A stretch of DNA of 33,773 nt from Candidatus Thermoflexus sinensis (GCA_016842045.1 JAEVEY010000145.1:1-33773); one strand, 5' to 3'; shown: positions 23,379 to 32,053, counted from the stretch's first letter. Translations and numbers: made by a program. Notes: generated by a model not told the origin, from the letters alone.

Positions 23379-24701
23379 CTACCGGAAGAAGGGGAAGGGC
23401 AAACCACCCCGGCCGGATTTCATCTGCTTCATCAGGCGCTGCAGCTGGCGGAACTCGTTCAGCAACTGATTGACCTCCTGCACCGTAGTGCCGCTGCCGC
23501 GCGCGATCCGCCGCTTGCGGCTGGCGTTGATGATCTCCGGATTACGACGTTCCTCCGGCGTCATCGAGTTGATGATGGCCTCGATGCGTTTGAACTGGCG
23601 ATCCGCTTCCTCCGGCGAGATCATACGGGCAAGCTGCTGGTAGCCAGGCAGCAGCTCCAGCAGCTGCGAGAGCGGGCCCATCTTCCGCATCATCCGTAGC
23701 TGTTCCCGGAAATCCTCCAGTGTGAACTCAGCCCGCGTCAGCTTGCGGGCCATCTCCGCCGCCTTCTCCGCCTCCACCGCCTCCTGGGCCTTCTCAATCA
23801 GGGCCAGCACATCCCCCATGCCCAGGATCCGGGAGGCCAGCCGCTCCGGCTGGAAGGGCTCCAGCTGATCGGGCTTCTCCCCCACCCCAATGAACTTGAT
23901 CGGCACCCCGGTGACCGCCCGGATGCTGATGGCTGCCCCACCCCGTGCGTCGCCATCCAGCTTGGTCAGGATCAGACCAGTCAACCCCAGACGCTGATGG
24001 AAGGCCTCGGCGGCTCGCACAGCATCCTGCCCGGTCATCGCATCGACCACCAGCAGGATCTCCCCCGGGTGAATCGCATCCCGAATGGCCTCCAGCTCCC
24101 GCATCATCTCGTCATCGATGTGGAGCCGGCCGGCCGTATCCAGGATCACCAGGGTGTGCCCCTGATCCCGGGCGAACCGCAGGCTATGGCGGGCGATGGC
24201 GACCGGATCCGCCTCCGGCCCTTCCTGATAAACCGGGATGTTCAGCTGCCGGCCCAGGACCTCCAGCTGGGTGATCGCTGCCGGACGGTAAACATCCGCT
24301 GCCACCAGGAGCGGGCGCTGTCCGGTTTTGCGCAAACGCAGGGCCAGCTTCGCCGCCGTGGTGGTCTTCCCGGACCCCTGGAGGCCTACCAGCATCACGA
24401 TATGAGGTGGCGATCCGGTCAGACGGATGGGGGCCGGGCTCCCCAGGGTTTTCACCAGCTCTTCGTAGACGATCTTGATCACCTGCTGCGCGGGGGTGAG
24501 GCTCCGGGTGACCTCCGCTCCGACGGCGCGTTCTCGGACCCGGGCCAGGAAGTCCCGGACGACGGTGTAGTGAACATCCGCCTCCAGGAGAGCAAGCCGG
24601 ATCTCCCGGAGAGCTGCATCGACATCGGCCTCCGTCAGCACCCCCCGCCGCCCCAGGCGATCGAAGATCTGCTGGAATTTCTGGGTCAGCCCCTCAAACA
24701 T
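23379..24701 (-). CDS. ffh: Signal recognition particle GTPase Ffh
   Basis: The ATG at 24699-24701 (GGAG 7 bases upstream) gives 440 residues beginning MFEGLTQKFQQIFDRLGRRG. The N domain is followed by the G domain with P-loop GLQGSGKTTTAAKLA, DVYRPAAITQL, DTAGRLHID and TKLDGDARGG. The methionine-rich M domain then follows with ELLPGYQQLARMISP and the RNA-binding helix SRKRRIARGSG. Ffh binds 4.5S RNA and signal sequences and delivers ribosomes to FtsY at the membrane. A shorter upstream extension to 24734 would reach past the probable transcription start and is rejected. It heads the ffh-rpsP-khpA-rimM cluster. Confidence 0.97.
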   Translation of the reverse strand: MFEGLTQKFQQIFDRLGRRGVLTEADVDAALREIRLALLEADVHYTVVRDFLARVRERAVGAEVTRSLTPAQQVIKIVYEELVKTLGSPAPIRLTGSPPHIVMLVGLQGSGKTTTAAKLALRLRKTGQRPLLVAADVYRPAAITQLEVLGRQLNIPVYQEGPEADPVAIARHSLRFARDQGHTLVILDTAGRLHIDDEMMRELEAIRDAIHPGEILLVVDAMTGQDAVRAAEAFHQRLGLTGLILTKLDGDARGGAAISIRAVTGVPIKFIGVGEKPDQLEPFQPERLASRILGMGDVLALIEKAQEAVEAEKAAEMARKLTRAEFTLEDFREQLRMMRKMGPLSQLLELLPGYQQLARMISPEEADRQFKRIEAIINSMTPEERRNPEIINASRKRRIARGSGTTVQEVNQLLNEFRQLQRLMKQMKSGRGGLPFPFFR

Positions 24702-24740
24702 CCGGTTGCTCCATCTCACCCCCGATATGCACACCGAAAC

Positions 24741-24749
24741 ATTATATCA
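24741..24749 (-). promoter_or_regulatory. Extended -10 promoter of ffh
   Basis: The minus strand reads TGATATAAT, an extended -10 (TG-N-TATAAT), placing the start near 24734, about 33 bases before the ffh ATG. The -35 region is poor (ACAGCG at 17 bases), which fits an extended -10 promoter. Confidence 0.65.
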
Positions 24750-24920
24750 CAACCCCCTAGCTACGCTGTAAGGAGGCTTTAAGGGGCTGAGGGCTGTCAT
24801 TGGTGTCTCACGGGTTCCTCGGCCTGGTCCCCTTCGATCCAGAGAGCTTTAAAAACGATTTTTCTCCCCTCTCCCTCCCGCAAACCATCCCGCTCGATCC
24901 AGACCGGGGAAGGAGACCAA

Positions 24921-24949
24921 CTTGCTGAGCAAGCTGGGTTAAAATAATA
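24921..24949 (+). promoter_or_regulatory. Possible promoter of the tRNA-Glu pair
   Basis: TTGCTG is followed after 15 bases by AATAAT, or after 17 by TAATAA, about 70-80 bases upstream of the first tRNA. Spacing and hexamers are imperfect. The remaining 24750-25021 sequence contains no gene that I can recognise. Confidence 0.35.
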
Positions 24950-25021
24950 AGCGGTCGCTGGCCTGATCTGCATCCAGCGCCCAGAAGATCCATGCGCATG
25001 GGAGGAACCATCCCTCCCAAC

Positions 25022-25096
25022 GGCCCCATCGTCTAATCCGGTTCAGGATACCGCCCTCTCAAGGCGGAGATGCGGGTTCAAATCCCGCTGGGGCCA
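25022..25096 (+). tRNA. tRNA-Glu (anticodon CUC)
   Basis: A 75-base cloverleaf has acceptor GGCCCCA pairing with TGGGGCC and discriminator A. The anticodon stem CCGCC/GGCGG carries loop CTCTCAA (anticodon CTC), and the T-arm GCGGGTTCAAATCCCGC is perfect. CCA is not encoded. It reads the GAG codon. It is followed after 6 bases by a second glutamate tRNA. Confidence 0.95.
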
Positions 25097-25102
25097 CTGG
25101 AG

Positions 25103-25174
25103 GCCCCCGTCGTCTAGTGGCCAGGATATCGCCCTTTCAAGGCGAAGACAGGGGTTCGATTCCCCTCGGGGGCA
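25103..25174 (+). tRNA. tRNA-Glu (anticodon UUC)
   Basis: A 72-base cloverleaf has acceptor GCCCCCG pairing with CGGGGGC and discriminator A. The anticodon loop is CTTTCAA (anticodon TTC) and the T-arm is AGGGGTTCGATTCCCCT. CCA is not encoded. It reads GAA and GAG. It differs from its neighbour mainly in the D-arm and stems, so the pair is an old rather than a recent duplication. A family 1 MITE begins 25 bases downstream. Confidence 0.95.
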
Positions 25175-25198
25175 TGAAAGCCGGATGCCACAGATCAT

Positions 25199-25382
25199 TA
25201 GGAGTTACGCAGTTGGTTTTCTCCTGGGGGTTTTGGGGGAGTCGCGCGCCTTCGGCGCGCGACTCCCCCAAAAAATATATTTATCCCCCCTCCCCACGGC
25301 CCAAAGGGCCGTGGGGAGGGGGGATAAAGGGGGGCGGGGCCATTCTACCTCTTCTCGCGAGCCCCGAACTGCGTAACTCCTA
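25199..25382 (+). mobile_element. Family 1 MITE-like element, subfamily A, copy 1
   Basis: A 184-bp element has perfect 16-bp inverted ends, TAGGAGTTACGCAGTT on the left and the complement of its 15-base core on the right (GAACTGCGTAACTCCTA). It is flanked by a 4-bp direct repeat TCAT. It contains two long perfect stems: one of 19 bp with loop CTTCG (25231-25249 with 25255-25273) and the common core of 22 bp with loop AAA (25281-25302 with 25306-25327). The right arm has AAAGGGGGGCGGGGCCATTC, as in subfamily B. It is nearly identical to the reverse complement of 31858-32039. The rest of the 25175-25572 spacer has only a degenerate end-like GTTGCGTAATTCC at about 25395. Confidence 0.85.
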
Positions 25383-25572
25383 TCATAATAAACGCGTTGC
25401 GTAATTCCGCCTGGGGGGACTTTTTGGGGGTGAGGAGACCACTCAAGGTGGCTTCCCTAACTTCTATTTCCCCTCCCTGTGGCCTCTCAAGTTGTGGAGA
25501 GAGGGAATCAGGAGGGGTAAAGCTCATCACGCAATCAGCGAGTCCGATCCAAAACAGATACTGGGGACCAAA

Positions 25573-26586
25573 ATGGCTTTTACCGTTCGGGATTTTGACG
25601 ATCTGATCCGCCTGCTGGACAAGCATCCAAACTGGCTGGAGGCCCTGCGCCAGCGGCTGCTTACAAAGGAACTCCTCCAGTCTCCCAAAACCCTGCAGCG
25701 CCTATCCACTCGAGTGGGCAAGGTGGAAAAGGGCCTGGATAGCCTGAGGGAGGCCATCCAAACCCTGACCCAATCAGTGACCGCCCTGGCCGAAGCCCAG
25801 CGGCGCACCGAGGAGCGGGTAGGACGGCTGGAGGAGGCGGTGACCGCCCTGGCTGAAGCCCAGCGGCGGCACTATGAGGAGTTCGTCGCCCATCGGGCCG
25901 AAACCGATCGCCGCTTCGCCGAACTGGCTGAAGCCCAGCGGCGGCACTATGAGGAGTTCGTCGCTCATCGGGCCGAAACCGACCGCCGCTTCGCCGAACT
26001 GGCCGAAGCCCAGCGGCGCACCGAGGAACGGGTAGCACGGCTGGAGGAAGCAGTGACCGCCTTAGCCGAAGCTCAACGGCGCACAGAAGCTCAAATTCAG
26101 GAACTGATCCGGCATCAGCGCCAGATGCAATCCACCCTGGATCGGTTCGCCCAGGTCATCGGCCCCGCGGTGGAAGAACGGATGATCCCCGCCCTGAAGG
26201 CCTGGGTGGAGGGATCCGGTGGAACCCTGACGGGCCCTGTGGTCTCGATGGCCCTGGATGGGATTGGGGTGGTAGATGGGGTCGTTCGGGTGCGGTGGCC
26301 CGAGGGCCAGGAGGGATGGGTGCTGATCTCGGTGAGGGCCAAGGTATGGCCCCGAGGGATCCGGGAGTTCGTGGAAGGGATTTTACAGAACCCGGAGGCA
26401 CGGGCAGCCCTGCGGGCGAGGGGAGTGGAGGATCCGGTGTGGCCCGTGGTATTCGGGTTGACAGCGGACGAGCGAGCGCTGGAGACTGCGAAGCAGGAGA
26501 AAGTGGGGCTGCTATTGAGCCACCAGGGGATCATTGTGCCCCCGGTTCCCTGGTCGATTGAGCAGGGCAGCTCGCTTCCGGAATGA
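25573..26586 (+). CDS. Coiled-coil protein with degenerate PD-(D/E)XK-like C-terminus
   Basis: The ATG at 25573 gives 337 residues. Residues 1-45 are a small helical head (FTVRDFDDLIRLLDKHPNW). Residues about 45-195 are a coiled coil built of repeats starting LAEAQRR, including two consecutive 25-residue units (AEAQRRHYEEFVAHRAETDRRF) flanked by matching TEERV-x-RLEEAVTA units. Residues about 200-325 look like the nuclease-fold domain found in DUF3782-like coiled-coil proteins, but the expected E-x-K strand reads LISVRAKV (251-258), with Ser and Arg in the catalytic places. It is probably not an active nuclease. It stands alone, with a MITE upstream and convergent nuoN downstream. Function unknown. 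Confidence 0.75.
   Translation: MAFTVRDFDDLIRLLDKHPNWLEALRQRLLTKELLQSPKTLQRLSTRVGKVEKGLDSLREAIQTLTQSVTALAEAQRRTEERVGRLEEAVTALAEAQRRHYEEFVAHRAETDRRFAELAEAQRRHYEEFVAHRAETDRRFAELAEAQRRTEERVARLEEAVTALAEAQRRTEAQIQELIRHQRQMQSTLDRFAQVIGPAVEERMIPALKAWVEGSGGTLTGPVVSMALDGIGVVDGVVRVRWPEGQEGWVLISVRAKVWPRGIREFVEGILQNPEARAALRARGVEDPVWPVVFGLTADERALETAKQEKVGLLLSHQGIIVPPVPWSIEQGSSLPE
25852..26001 (+). repeat. 75-bp tandem repeat within the coiled-coil gene
   Basis: Two consecutive 75-bp units (25852-25926 and 25927-26001) differ at only two positions, both silent (GCC/GCT and GAT/GAC). The near identity indicates a recent in-frame duplication, or homogenisation, of 25 codons in the coiled coil. Flanking units around 25790-25851 and 26002-26068 form a second, more diverged repeat pair. 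Confidence 0.9.
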
Positions 26587-26605
26587 ATTGGATGTTTCTT
26601 TCACA

Positions 26606-26737
26606 CCGCGAGACTCCCTATCCCCTCGCGGTTCCAGAGAGCCACGGGGAAGAGACTCGTGCTTCTTAAGAGGTCCCGAAACCACAGAACACGTGGCCGA
26701 TTTTGTCCAGCCCCCAGCTCAGGCAACAGGGCCTGAG
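26606..26737. terminator. Hairpins between convergent coiled-coil gene and nuoN
   Basis: The 178-base convergent gap holds CCGCGAG/CTCGCGG (7-bp stem, 12-base loop, 26606-26631), close after the coiled-coil gene. It also holds CTCAGGC/GCCTGAG (7-bp stem, 6-base loop, 26718-26737), close after nuoN. They are well placed to end the two transcripts, though neither has a strong T-run. Confidence 0.45.
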
Positions 26738-26764
26738 AGGAGATCAGCGGTGAGGCTCACGCCT

Positions 26765-28177
26765 TCATAGCGAAAGCCCCCCGAGCATTAACCACAGGAC
26801 ACCCAAGAGAAGCGTTCCCACCCCGGTGAGGGCGACGGAGAAACGAACCCATGGATAGGGCCCTGGAAGGCGCGCCGCTTCCCCTGGACCCATCCACATC
26901 GCGACCACCACGCGCAGATAAAAGTAGGCGGAGATCACCGTTGTGATGATGCCCACCATCACCAGAGCCACCCATCCGGCCTGCCAGGCTGCCGCGAACA
27001 GCAGGAGCTTGGCGAAGAAGCCCGCGGTGGGCGGCACACCGATCAGGGAAAGCATAAAGATCGCCATCGCGGTTCCCATCCCCGGTGACCCCCGCGCAAC
27101 GCCGGCATAGGCCCTGAACGATTGATCTTCCCCATGCGGGTCAGCCATCCCCACCGCTACCGCGAAGGCCCCCATCGTCGCCAGGGTATACGCCAGGAGG
27201 TAGAACATCACGCCGGGCACCGCCAGGGCAGGATCCCCCAGCAATCCCATCAGCAGATAGCCGGCGTGGGCAATGCTGGAATAGGCCATCATCCGCTTGA
27301 AGTTAGACTGCAGCAGAGCGACCCCGTTGCCCACGATCATGGTCGCCACCGCCATCAGCGCCACCGGGCCGCTCCAGAGGGCCAATGCGGGTCCCATGCC
27401 GATCAGGAACACCCGGATCAGGGCCGCGACGGCGGCTGTCTTCGTGGCCGCTGCCATGAAACCTGTGACCGGCGTCGGTGCCCCCTCATAGACGTCCGGG
27501 GTCCAGAGGTGGAAAGGCACGGCCGCCACCTTAAATCCCAGCGCCACCAGCAGCAGGGCACCACCCACCCACACCAGAGGTTGCGCGTCGGGATCTGGAC
27601 GCCTCAGCCAGGCCGCCAGGTCGTTCAGGTTCGTCAGCCCGGTCCCTGCAAAGATCAACGCGATCCCAAACACCAGAAAGGCGGAGGCGAAGGCCCCCAG
27701 CAGGAAATATTTCAAAGCCGCTTCCTCGGATTCCACACGGGGGCGGGCGAAGCCGGCAAGCACATACAGGGGAAAGGAGAGCCACTCCAGAGCGAGAAAG
27801 ACGATGAGCAGATCCGCTGCCACTGCCATCAACAGCATCCCCGCAGCGGCCAGCAGGAGGAACACGTAATACTCCCCCCGTTCGATCCCCCGATCCGCCA
27901 GGTAGTGTCGCGATAACAGGATGGCAATTCCCGCCCCCACCAGGATGGTGAGGCTCAGCCAGAAGGCACTGCGATCCCAGAGAACCATGCTATAGATCCC
28001 CTCGATCGTCCCCCAGGTCGCCAGAGCGCTGGTCGCTCCCATCCCCAGCGCGGTGATCCCCAGAGCACCCCATGCCATCCCGGTCGTCGATCCCGGACGC
28101 CGGAACGCCTCCGCCAGCAACAGGCCTAATGCGCCTGCCGTTAAGATGAGTGTCGGCAACAATGGCATCCACACCAT
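26765..28177 (-). CDS. nuoN: NADH-quinone oxidoreductase subunit N
   Basis: This 470-residue, 14-helix antiporter-like subunit is part of the complex I membrane arm. Proton-channel residues are in place: the TM5 Glu in FLALEWLSFPLYVL, the TM7 Lys in LGFKVAAVPFHLWTPD, the TM8 Lys in AATKTAAVAALIRV, and NFKRMMAYSSIAHAGYLLMGL. It moves protons across the membrane using energy passed along the arm from the quinone site. The ATG follows GGGAGAG, 47 bases after nuoM. It is the last gene of the nuo cluster in this window. The length matches the family. Confidence 0.95.
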   Translation of the reverse strand: MVWMPLLPTLILTAGALGLLLAEAFRRPGSTTGMAWGALGITALGMGATSALATWGTIEGIYSMVLWDRSAFWLSLTILVGAGIAILLSRHYLADRGIERGEYYVFLLLAAAGMLLMAVAADLLIVFLALEWLSFPLYVLAGFARPRVESEEAALKYFLLGAFASAFLVFGIALIFAGTGLTNLNDLAAWLRRPDPDAQPLVWVGGALLLVALGFKVAAVPFHLWTPDVYEGAPTPVTGFMAAATKTAAVAALIRVFLIGMGPALALWSGPVALMAVATMIVGNGVALLQSNFKRMMAYSSIAHAGYLLMGLLGDPALAVPGVMFYLLAYTLATMGAFAVAVGMADPHGEDQSFRAYAGVARGSPGMGTAMAIFMLSLIGVPPTAGFFAKLLLFAAAWQAGWVALVMVGIITTVISAYFYLRVVVAMWMGPGEAARLPGPYPWVRFSVALTGVGTLLLGVLWLMLGGLSL

Positions 28178-28224
28178 CGATTTGCTCTCTCCCGAACAGA
28201 GGGCGCGAGGATGCAGTTAAGGGT

Positions 28225-29748
28225 TTAACGCAACGCCCAGATCGGCTGGGCCACGGCCGCCAGGCCATATTGCACAGAAGCCTGCATTGCCGCGAAGAAC
28301 GGCAGTGGGTAAAGGCCAATGAGCAGGATCAGCACCAGCAGCGGGGCCATGATCGCCAGCTCCCGGCCGTTCAAATCCGGCAGCCCCCGCCACCGCTCCG
28401 GCAGGGGACCATGGAGCACCCGCAGGATCATCGTCAGGATATAAACGGCCGCCAGCACCACCCCGAACGCCGCCAGCGCCGTCAACCCGTGGGCAGCCGG
28501 CCGGAGGGCCGCGGATCCAAAGGCCCCCAGCAGGACCAGGAATTCCCCTACAAATCCATTCAACCCGGGAAGCCCCATGGAGGAGAGACCGACCACGATC
28601 AGGATCCCACCGTATACCGGCAGGGCTTTCCACAACCCTCCCAGCTCCCGGAAATCCCGCGTATGCGTTCGCTCATACAACATCCCCACCAGCAGGAACA
28701 GGCCCCCGGTGCTCAGGCCGTGGTTGACCATCTGGAGGAGCGCTGCCTGAACCCCCAGCGGGTTCATGGCGGAAAGCCCCAGCATCACAAAGCCCATGTG
28801 GGAGACGCTGGAGAAGGCCACCAGACGCTTGAAGTCGTCCTGGGCGTAAGAGGCCAGCGCCCCATACAGGATCGCCACCACAGCAAGAATGGCCAGAGGA
28901 AGCGCAAGCTCCTGAGCAGCCGTCGGGAACAGTGAGAAATTGAACCGCAGGAATCCATAAGCTCCCATCTTCAACAGGAGAGCGGCCAGGATCACGGAGC
29001 CCGCCGTCGGGGCTTCCACATGCGCATCCGGCAGCCATGAATGGAGCGGCCACATTGGCACCTTGATGGCGAAGGCCAGCCCGAAGGCCAGGAACAGCCA
29101 GCGCTGGGCCTCCTGGGAAAGCAATGGGCTCAGATGGGCGGCCATCCACGCCGGATCGAAGGTCCCTGTCCCCGTGAGCGGCCGCGAGAGGAGCCACAGG
29201 GCGACGATGGCCACCAGCATGAACACGGACCCGGCCATCGTATACAGGAAGAACTTCACCGCTGCATAAACCCGCCGCGGGCCGCCCCAGATCCCGATCA
29301 GCAAGGTCATGGGGACCAGGGTGAATTCCCAGAAGATGTAAAACAGCAAAAGATCCAGAGCGAGGAACACCCCCAGCACCCCCGTCTCCAGCAACAGCAT
29401 CAGCGCCATGTATTCCTTCACCCGATCCTCAATGGTCCACGAGGCCGCCAGGGCAAGGGGGAAGATGAGGGCCGTCAGCAAGACCAGCCACAGGCTGATC
29501 CCGTCCACCCCAACCCGATAAGCCGCCCCGATGGACGGCGCCCAATTCCAGTGATGGACGAACTGGGGGCCGGGTTGGGCGGGGTCGAAGCCGAGCAGAA
29601 GCCCCAGGGCCAGCGCCAGGACCCCCACGCTCGTCCCCAGCGCGATCCACCGGATCGCCCCCACGCGATCCCGAGGGAGCCCCAGGATCAACAGCGCCCC
29701 TCCCAGGGGCAGGAGCAGCATCCATGTGAGGATCGAGAAGTCCGCCAT
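28225..29748 (-). CDS. nuoM: NADH-quinone oxidoreductase subunit M
   Basis: This 507-residue antiporter-like subunit has the family signatures. These are FYIFWEFTLVPMTLLIGIWGG (TM5 Glu), AIKVPMWPLHSWLPDAHVEAP (TM7 Lys), LLLKMGAYGFLRF (TM8 Lys) and DFKRLVAFSSVSHMGFVMLG. It forms one of the three proton-pumping modules of the membrane arm, between NuoL and NuoN. The Shine-Dalgarno AAGGAG overlaps the nuoL stop, so only 13 bases separate the genes and they are tightly coupled. No anomalies were seen. Confidence 0.96.
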   Translation of the reverse strand: MADFSILTWMLLLPLGGALLILGLPRDRVGAIRWIALGTSVGVLALALGLLLGFDPAQPGPQFVHHWNWAPSIGAAYRVGVDGISLWLVLLTALIFPLALAASWTIEDRVKEYMALMLLLETGVLGVFLALDLLLFYIFWEFTLVPMTLLIGIWGGPRRVYAAVKFFLYTMAGSVFMLVAIVALWLLSRPLTGTGTFDPAWMAAHLSPLLSQEAQRWLFLAFGLAFAIKVPMWPLHSWLPDAHVEAPTAGSVILAALLLKMGAYGFLRFNFSLFPTAAQELALPLAILAVVAILYGALASYAQDDFKRLVAFSSVSHMGFVMLGLSAMNPLGVQAALLQMVNHGLSTGGLFLLVGMLYERTHTRDFRELGGLWKALPVYGGILIVVGLSSMGLPGLNGFVGEFLVLLGAFGSAALRPAAHGLTALAAFGVVLAAVYILTMILRVLHGPLPERWRGLPDLNGRELAIMAPLLVLILLIGLYPLPFFAAMQASVQYGLAAVAQPIWALR

Positions 29749-29761
29749 CTGTCTCTGCTCC

Positions 29762-31687
29762 TTATCGCAACATCCAGAGGATGTAGAACACGAGAAGGAC
29801 CGCGCCGATCAGCATGGAGAGGCCATACTGACGCACGTAGCCACTGCTCCAGCGGCGCACACCTCCAGCCGCCGATCGCACCAGGCGGGCCAGGGCGTTA
29901 ACCGCCCCGTCAATCCCATAGGGCTCCACCACATCCGCCACCACTCGCGCCACCCCATTGAAGGGGCGGATGAAGAGGATATCGTAAAGTTCATCGACAT
30001 ACAGCTTCCGGGTCAACGCGGTGAAGAAGCCGCGGAGCGCGGGGCGCAACGGGTCCTCCACCCCCTTTGGCCACGCCTGCGGACGGTAGATCGCCCACGC
30101 GGTTCCAATCCCGGCCAGGGCGATCAGCGTGGCCAGCAGGGCCTGTTCCGGATGGAAAACCGGGAGATGCCCGGGCTCCAGCCAGGCGCTGAGCGCGCCC
30201 AGGCCCGGAGCGTTGATCCATCCCGCTGCGATTGAGAAGAGGGCGAAAAGCCCCAGTGGAACGGTCATCACCGCCGGGCTCTCTTCCGCGTGGGCGGCCG
30301 CGGGGCTCCGCGGCGCGCCTCCAAAAATCATCAGCACCTGCCGGGTCATGTAGAACGCCGTGAAGAAGGCCGCTGTTAGCAGGAACCCGTAAGCCAGCGT
30401 CGCCCATCCGCCCGCCCCACCCAGGCCAATCAGGATCTCATCCTTACTCCAGAAACCAGCCAGCGGCGGCAGACCGGCGAGCGCTGCTGCCCCGATCCCA
30501 TAGGCCCAGAACGTCACGGGCATCCGTCGGGCCAACCCTCCCATCTGACGCATATCATTCGGATCGAAGGGGGAGGGGTCCCCATGATGGCGATGGGCAT
30601 GTTCCAGCGCATGGATAACGGAGCCCGCCCCCAGGAAGAGCAACGCCTTAAAGAAGGCGTGGGTTCCCAGATGGAAGATCGCCGCAGCCGAGGCCCCCGC
30701 TCCGGCGGCCGCCACCATGTAGCCCAGCTGGGAGATCGTCGAGAAGGCCAGCACCCGCTTGATATCGAACTGGCCGATGGCGATCAGGGCCGCCCACAGG
30801 GCCGTCGCTGCCCCAATCAGCATCACCACCCCCTGGGTAAGCGGCGCCATCGCGAAAAGCGGATGGGCCCGGGCGATCAGGTAGACCCCGGCGGTAACCA
30901 TCGTCGCCGCGTGGATCAGGGCGGAGACCGGTGTGGGGCCGGCCATCGCGTCGGGTAACCAGACATACAGCGGGATCTGGGCGCTTTTGCCTGTTACGCC
31001 CGCGAACAGGAGCAGGGTGATGAGGGTCACGGCCCCCGCTTCGACGGCATGATGTTCCACCGCCTCGAAGATCGGCTCATAGCGAAATGTGCCGAAGGTC
31101 CAGAACAACAGCAACAGGCCCAGGGTGAAGCCGAAATCCCCGATGCGGTTCACAATGAACGCCTTACGGCCCGCCCAGGCGTTGTAGGGAACCTCAAACC
31201 AGAAGCCGATCAGAAGATACGAACAGAGCCCCACCAGTTCCCAGCCCACAAAGAGGACGAGGAAGTTGTCGGCCAGGACCAGGAGGAGCATGGAAGCCAG
31301 GAACAGGTTCAGGAACATGAAGAAGCGGCGGATATGAGGATCACCCGCCATATAGCCGATGGAGTAAACGTGGATCAGCGTCCCCACCAGGGTCACGACC
31401 AGGGCCATCGTGGTCGAGAGGGGGTCGATCCGCAACCCCACTTCCGCTGTCAGAGGAGGAACCATCGCCCAGCGATAGAGGCTGATTTCCACCAACCGGG
31501 CCTCCGGCGGACGGGCCAGCAGAGCAACGAAGATCAGAGCGGACATCCCGAAAGACGCCGCCGCGGCCGTCGAGGCCACGATCCCGATAGTCCGTTCCCG
31601 GGTCTGACCGGTGGAAACCAGGTTGATCAGAAATCCCAGCAGGGGGAAGGCAATGATTAACCAGGACCACTCGAACAGCGCTTCCAT
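29762..31687 (-). CDS. nuoL: NADH-quinone oxidoreductase subunit L
   Basis: This 641-residue protein is the distal antiporter-like subunit of complex I. The signatures include LFVGWELVGLCSYLLIGFW (TM5 Glu), GKSAQIPLYVWLPDAMAGPTPVSALIHAATMVTAGVYL split here as the TM7-TM8 region, KRVLAFSTISQLGYM, and HAFFKALLFLGAGSVIH. The C-terminus carries the expected long lateral helix region and a final membrane helix (SMLIGAVLLVFYILWML). The ATG follows TTGAGGAG. Its leader is unusual: 366 bases separate it from nuoK and contain a 26-base palindrome and a family 1 MITE, so it may have its own transcript. Confidence 0.96.
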   Translation of the reverse strand: MEALFEWSWLIIAFPLLGFLINLVSTGQTRERTIGIVASTAAAASFGMSALIFVALLARPPEARLVEISLYRWAMVPPLTAEVGLRIDPLSTTMALVVTLVGTLIHVYSIGYMAGDPHIRRFFMFLNLFLASMLLLVLADNFLVLFVGWELVGLCSYLLIGFWFEVPYNAWAGRKAFIVNRIGDFGFTLGLLLLFWTFGTFRYEPIFEAVEHHAVEAGAVTLITLLLFAGVTGKSAQIPLYVWLPDAMAGPTPVSALIHAATMVTAGVYLIARAHPLFAMAPLTQGVVMLIGAATALWAALIAIGQFDIKRVLAFSTISQLGYMVAAAGAGASAAAIFHLGTHAFFKALLFLGAGSVIHALEHAHRHHGDPSPFDPNDMRQMGGLARRMPVTFWAYGIGAAALAGLPPLAGFWSKDEILIGLGGAGGWATLAYGFLLTAAFFTAFYMTRQVLMIFGGAPRSPAAAHAEESPAVMTVPLGLFALFSIAAGWINAPGLGALSAWLEPGHLPVFHPEQALLATLIALAGIGTAWAIYRPQAWPKGVEDPLRPALRGFFTALTRKLYVDELYDILFIRPFNGVARVVADVVEPYGIDGAVNALARLVRSAAGGVRRWSSGYVRQYGLSMLIGAVLLVFYILWMLR

Positions 31688-31769
31688 TCCAGGCTCCTCA
31701 AGAGCGTTTGCATCCTGGATGAAAAGCCCTCTGGTTCAGAAAACGATGTCTAACCGGAAAGGTCGCGGG

Positions 31770-31825
31770 GTCCTCCGCACAACCTAAAGGGCCCAAGGGG
31801 AGGACGGTTTGCGCAAACCATCCTC
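31770..31825 (-). promoter_or_regulatory. Overlapping alternative hairpins upstream of nuoL
   Basis: A 26-base palindrome (31800-31825) has the perfect central dyad GGTTTGCGCAAACC and 12 of 13 pairs matched. Its left arm, GGAGGAC (31799-31805), can instead pair with GTCCTCC at 31770-31776, so two structures are mutually exclusive. The arrangement resembles an attenuator or a protein-binding dyad about 110 bases before the nuoL start. Function is inferred only. Confidence 0.4.
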
Positions 31826-31857
31826 GGCGGCCCGGCGCCCCGCAAAATTTCACAGGA

Positions 31858-32039
31858 TAGGAGTTACGCAGTTCGGGGCTCGCGAGAAGAGGTAGAATGG
31901 CCCCACCCCCTTTATCCCCTCTCCCCACGGCCCAAGGGGCTGTGGGGAGGGGGGATCAATATATTTTTGGGGGGAGTCGCGCGCCTTCGGCGCGCGACTC
32001 CCCCAAACCCCCAGGAGAAAACCAACTGCGTAACTCCTA
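31858..32039 (-). mobile_element. Family 1 MITE-like element, subfamily A, copy 2 (between nuoK and nuoL)
   Basis: A 182-bp element in opposite orientation to the 25199 copy, with perfect 16-bp ends TAGGAGTTACGCAGTT and AACTGCGTAACTCCTA. It is flanked by a perfect 6-bp direct repeat ACAGGA. It carries both the stem with the GAAGG/CTTCG loop and the common C/G core stem, here with a few mismatches. It begins 14 bases after the nuoK stop. In the nuo transcript it would fold into two long hairpins. Confidence 0.85.
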
Positions 32040-32053
32040 ACAGGAAAAAAGCC

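Noticed and set aside
25790-26070. Regular repeats considered as a CRISPR array
   Set aside because: The repeats are in frame, contiguous and encode heptad-like coiled coil; there are no unique spacers.
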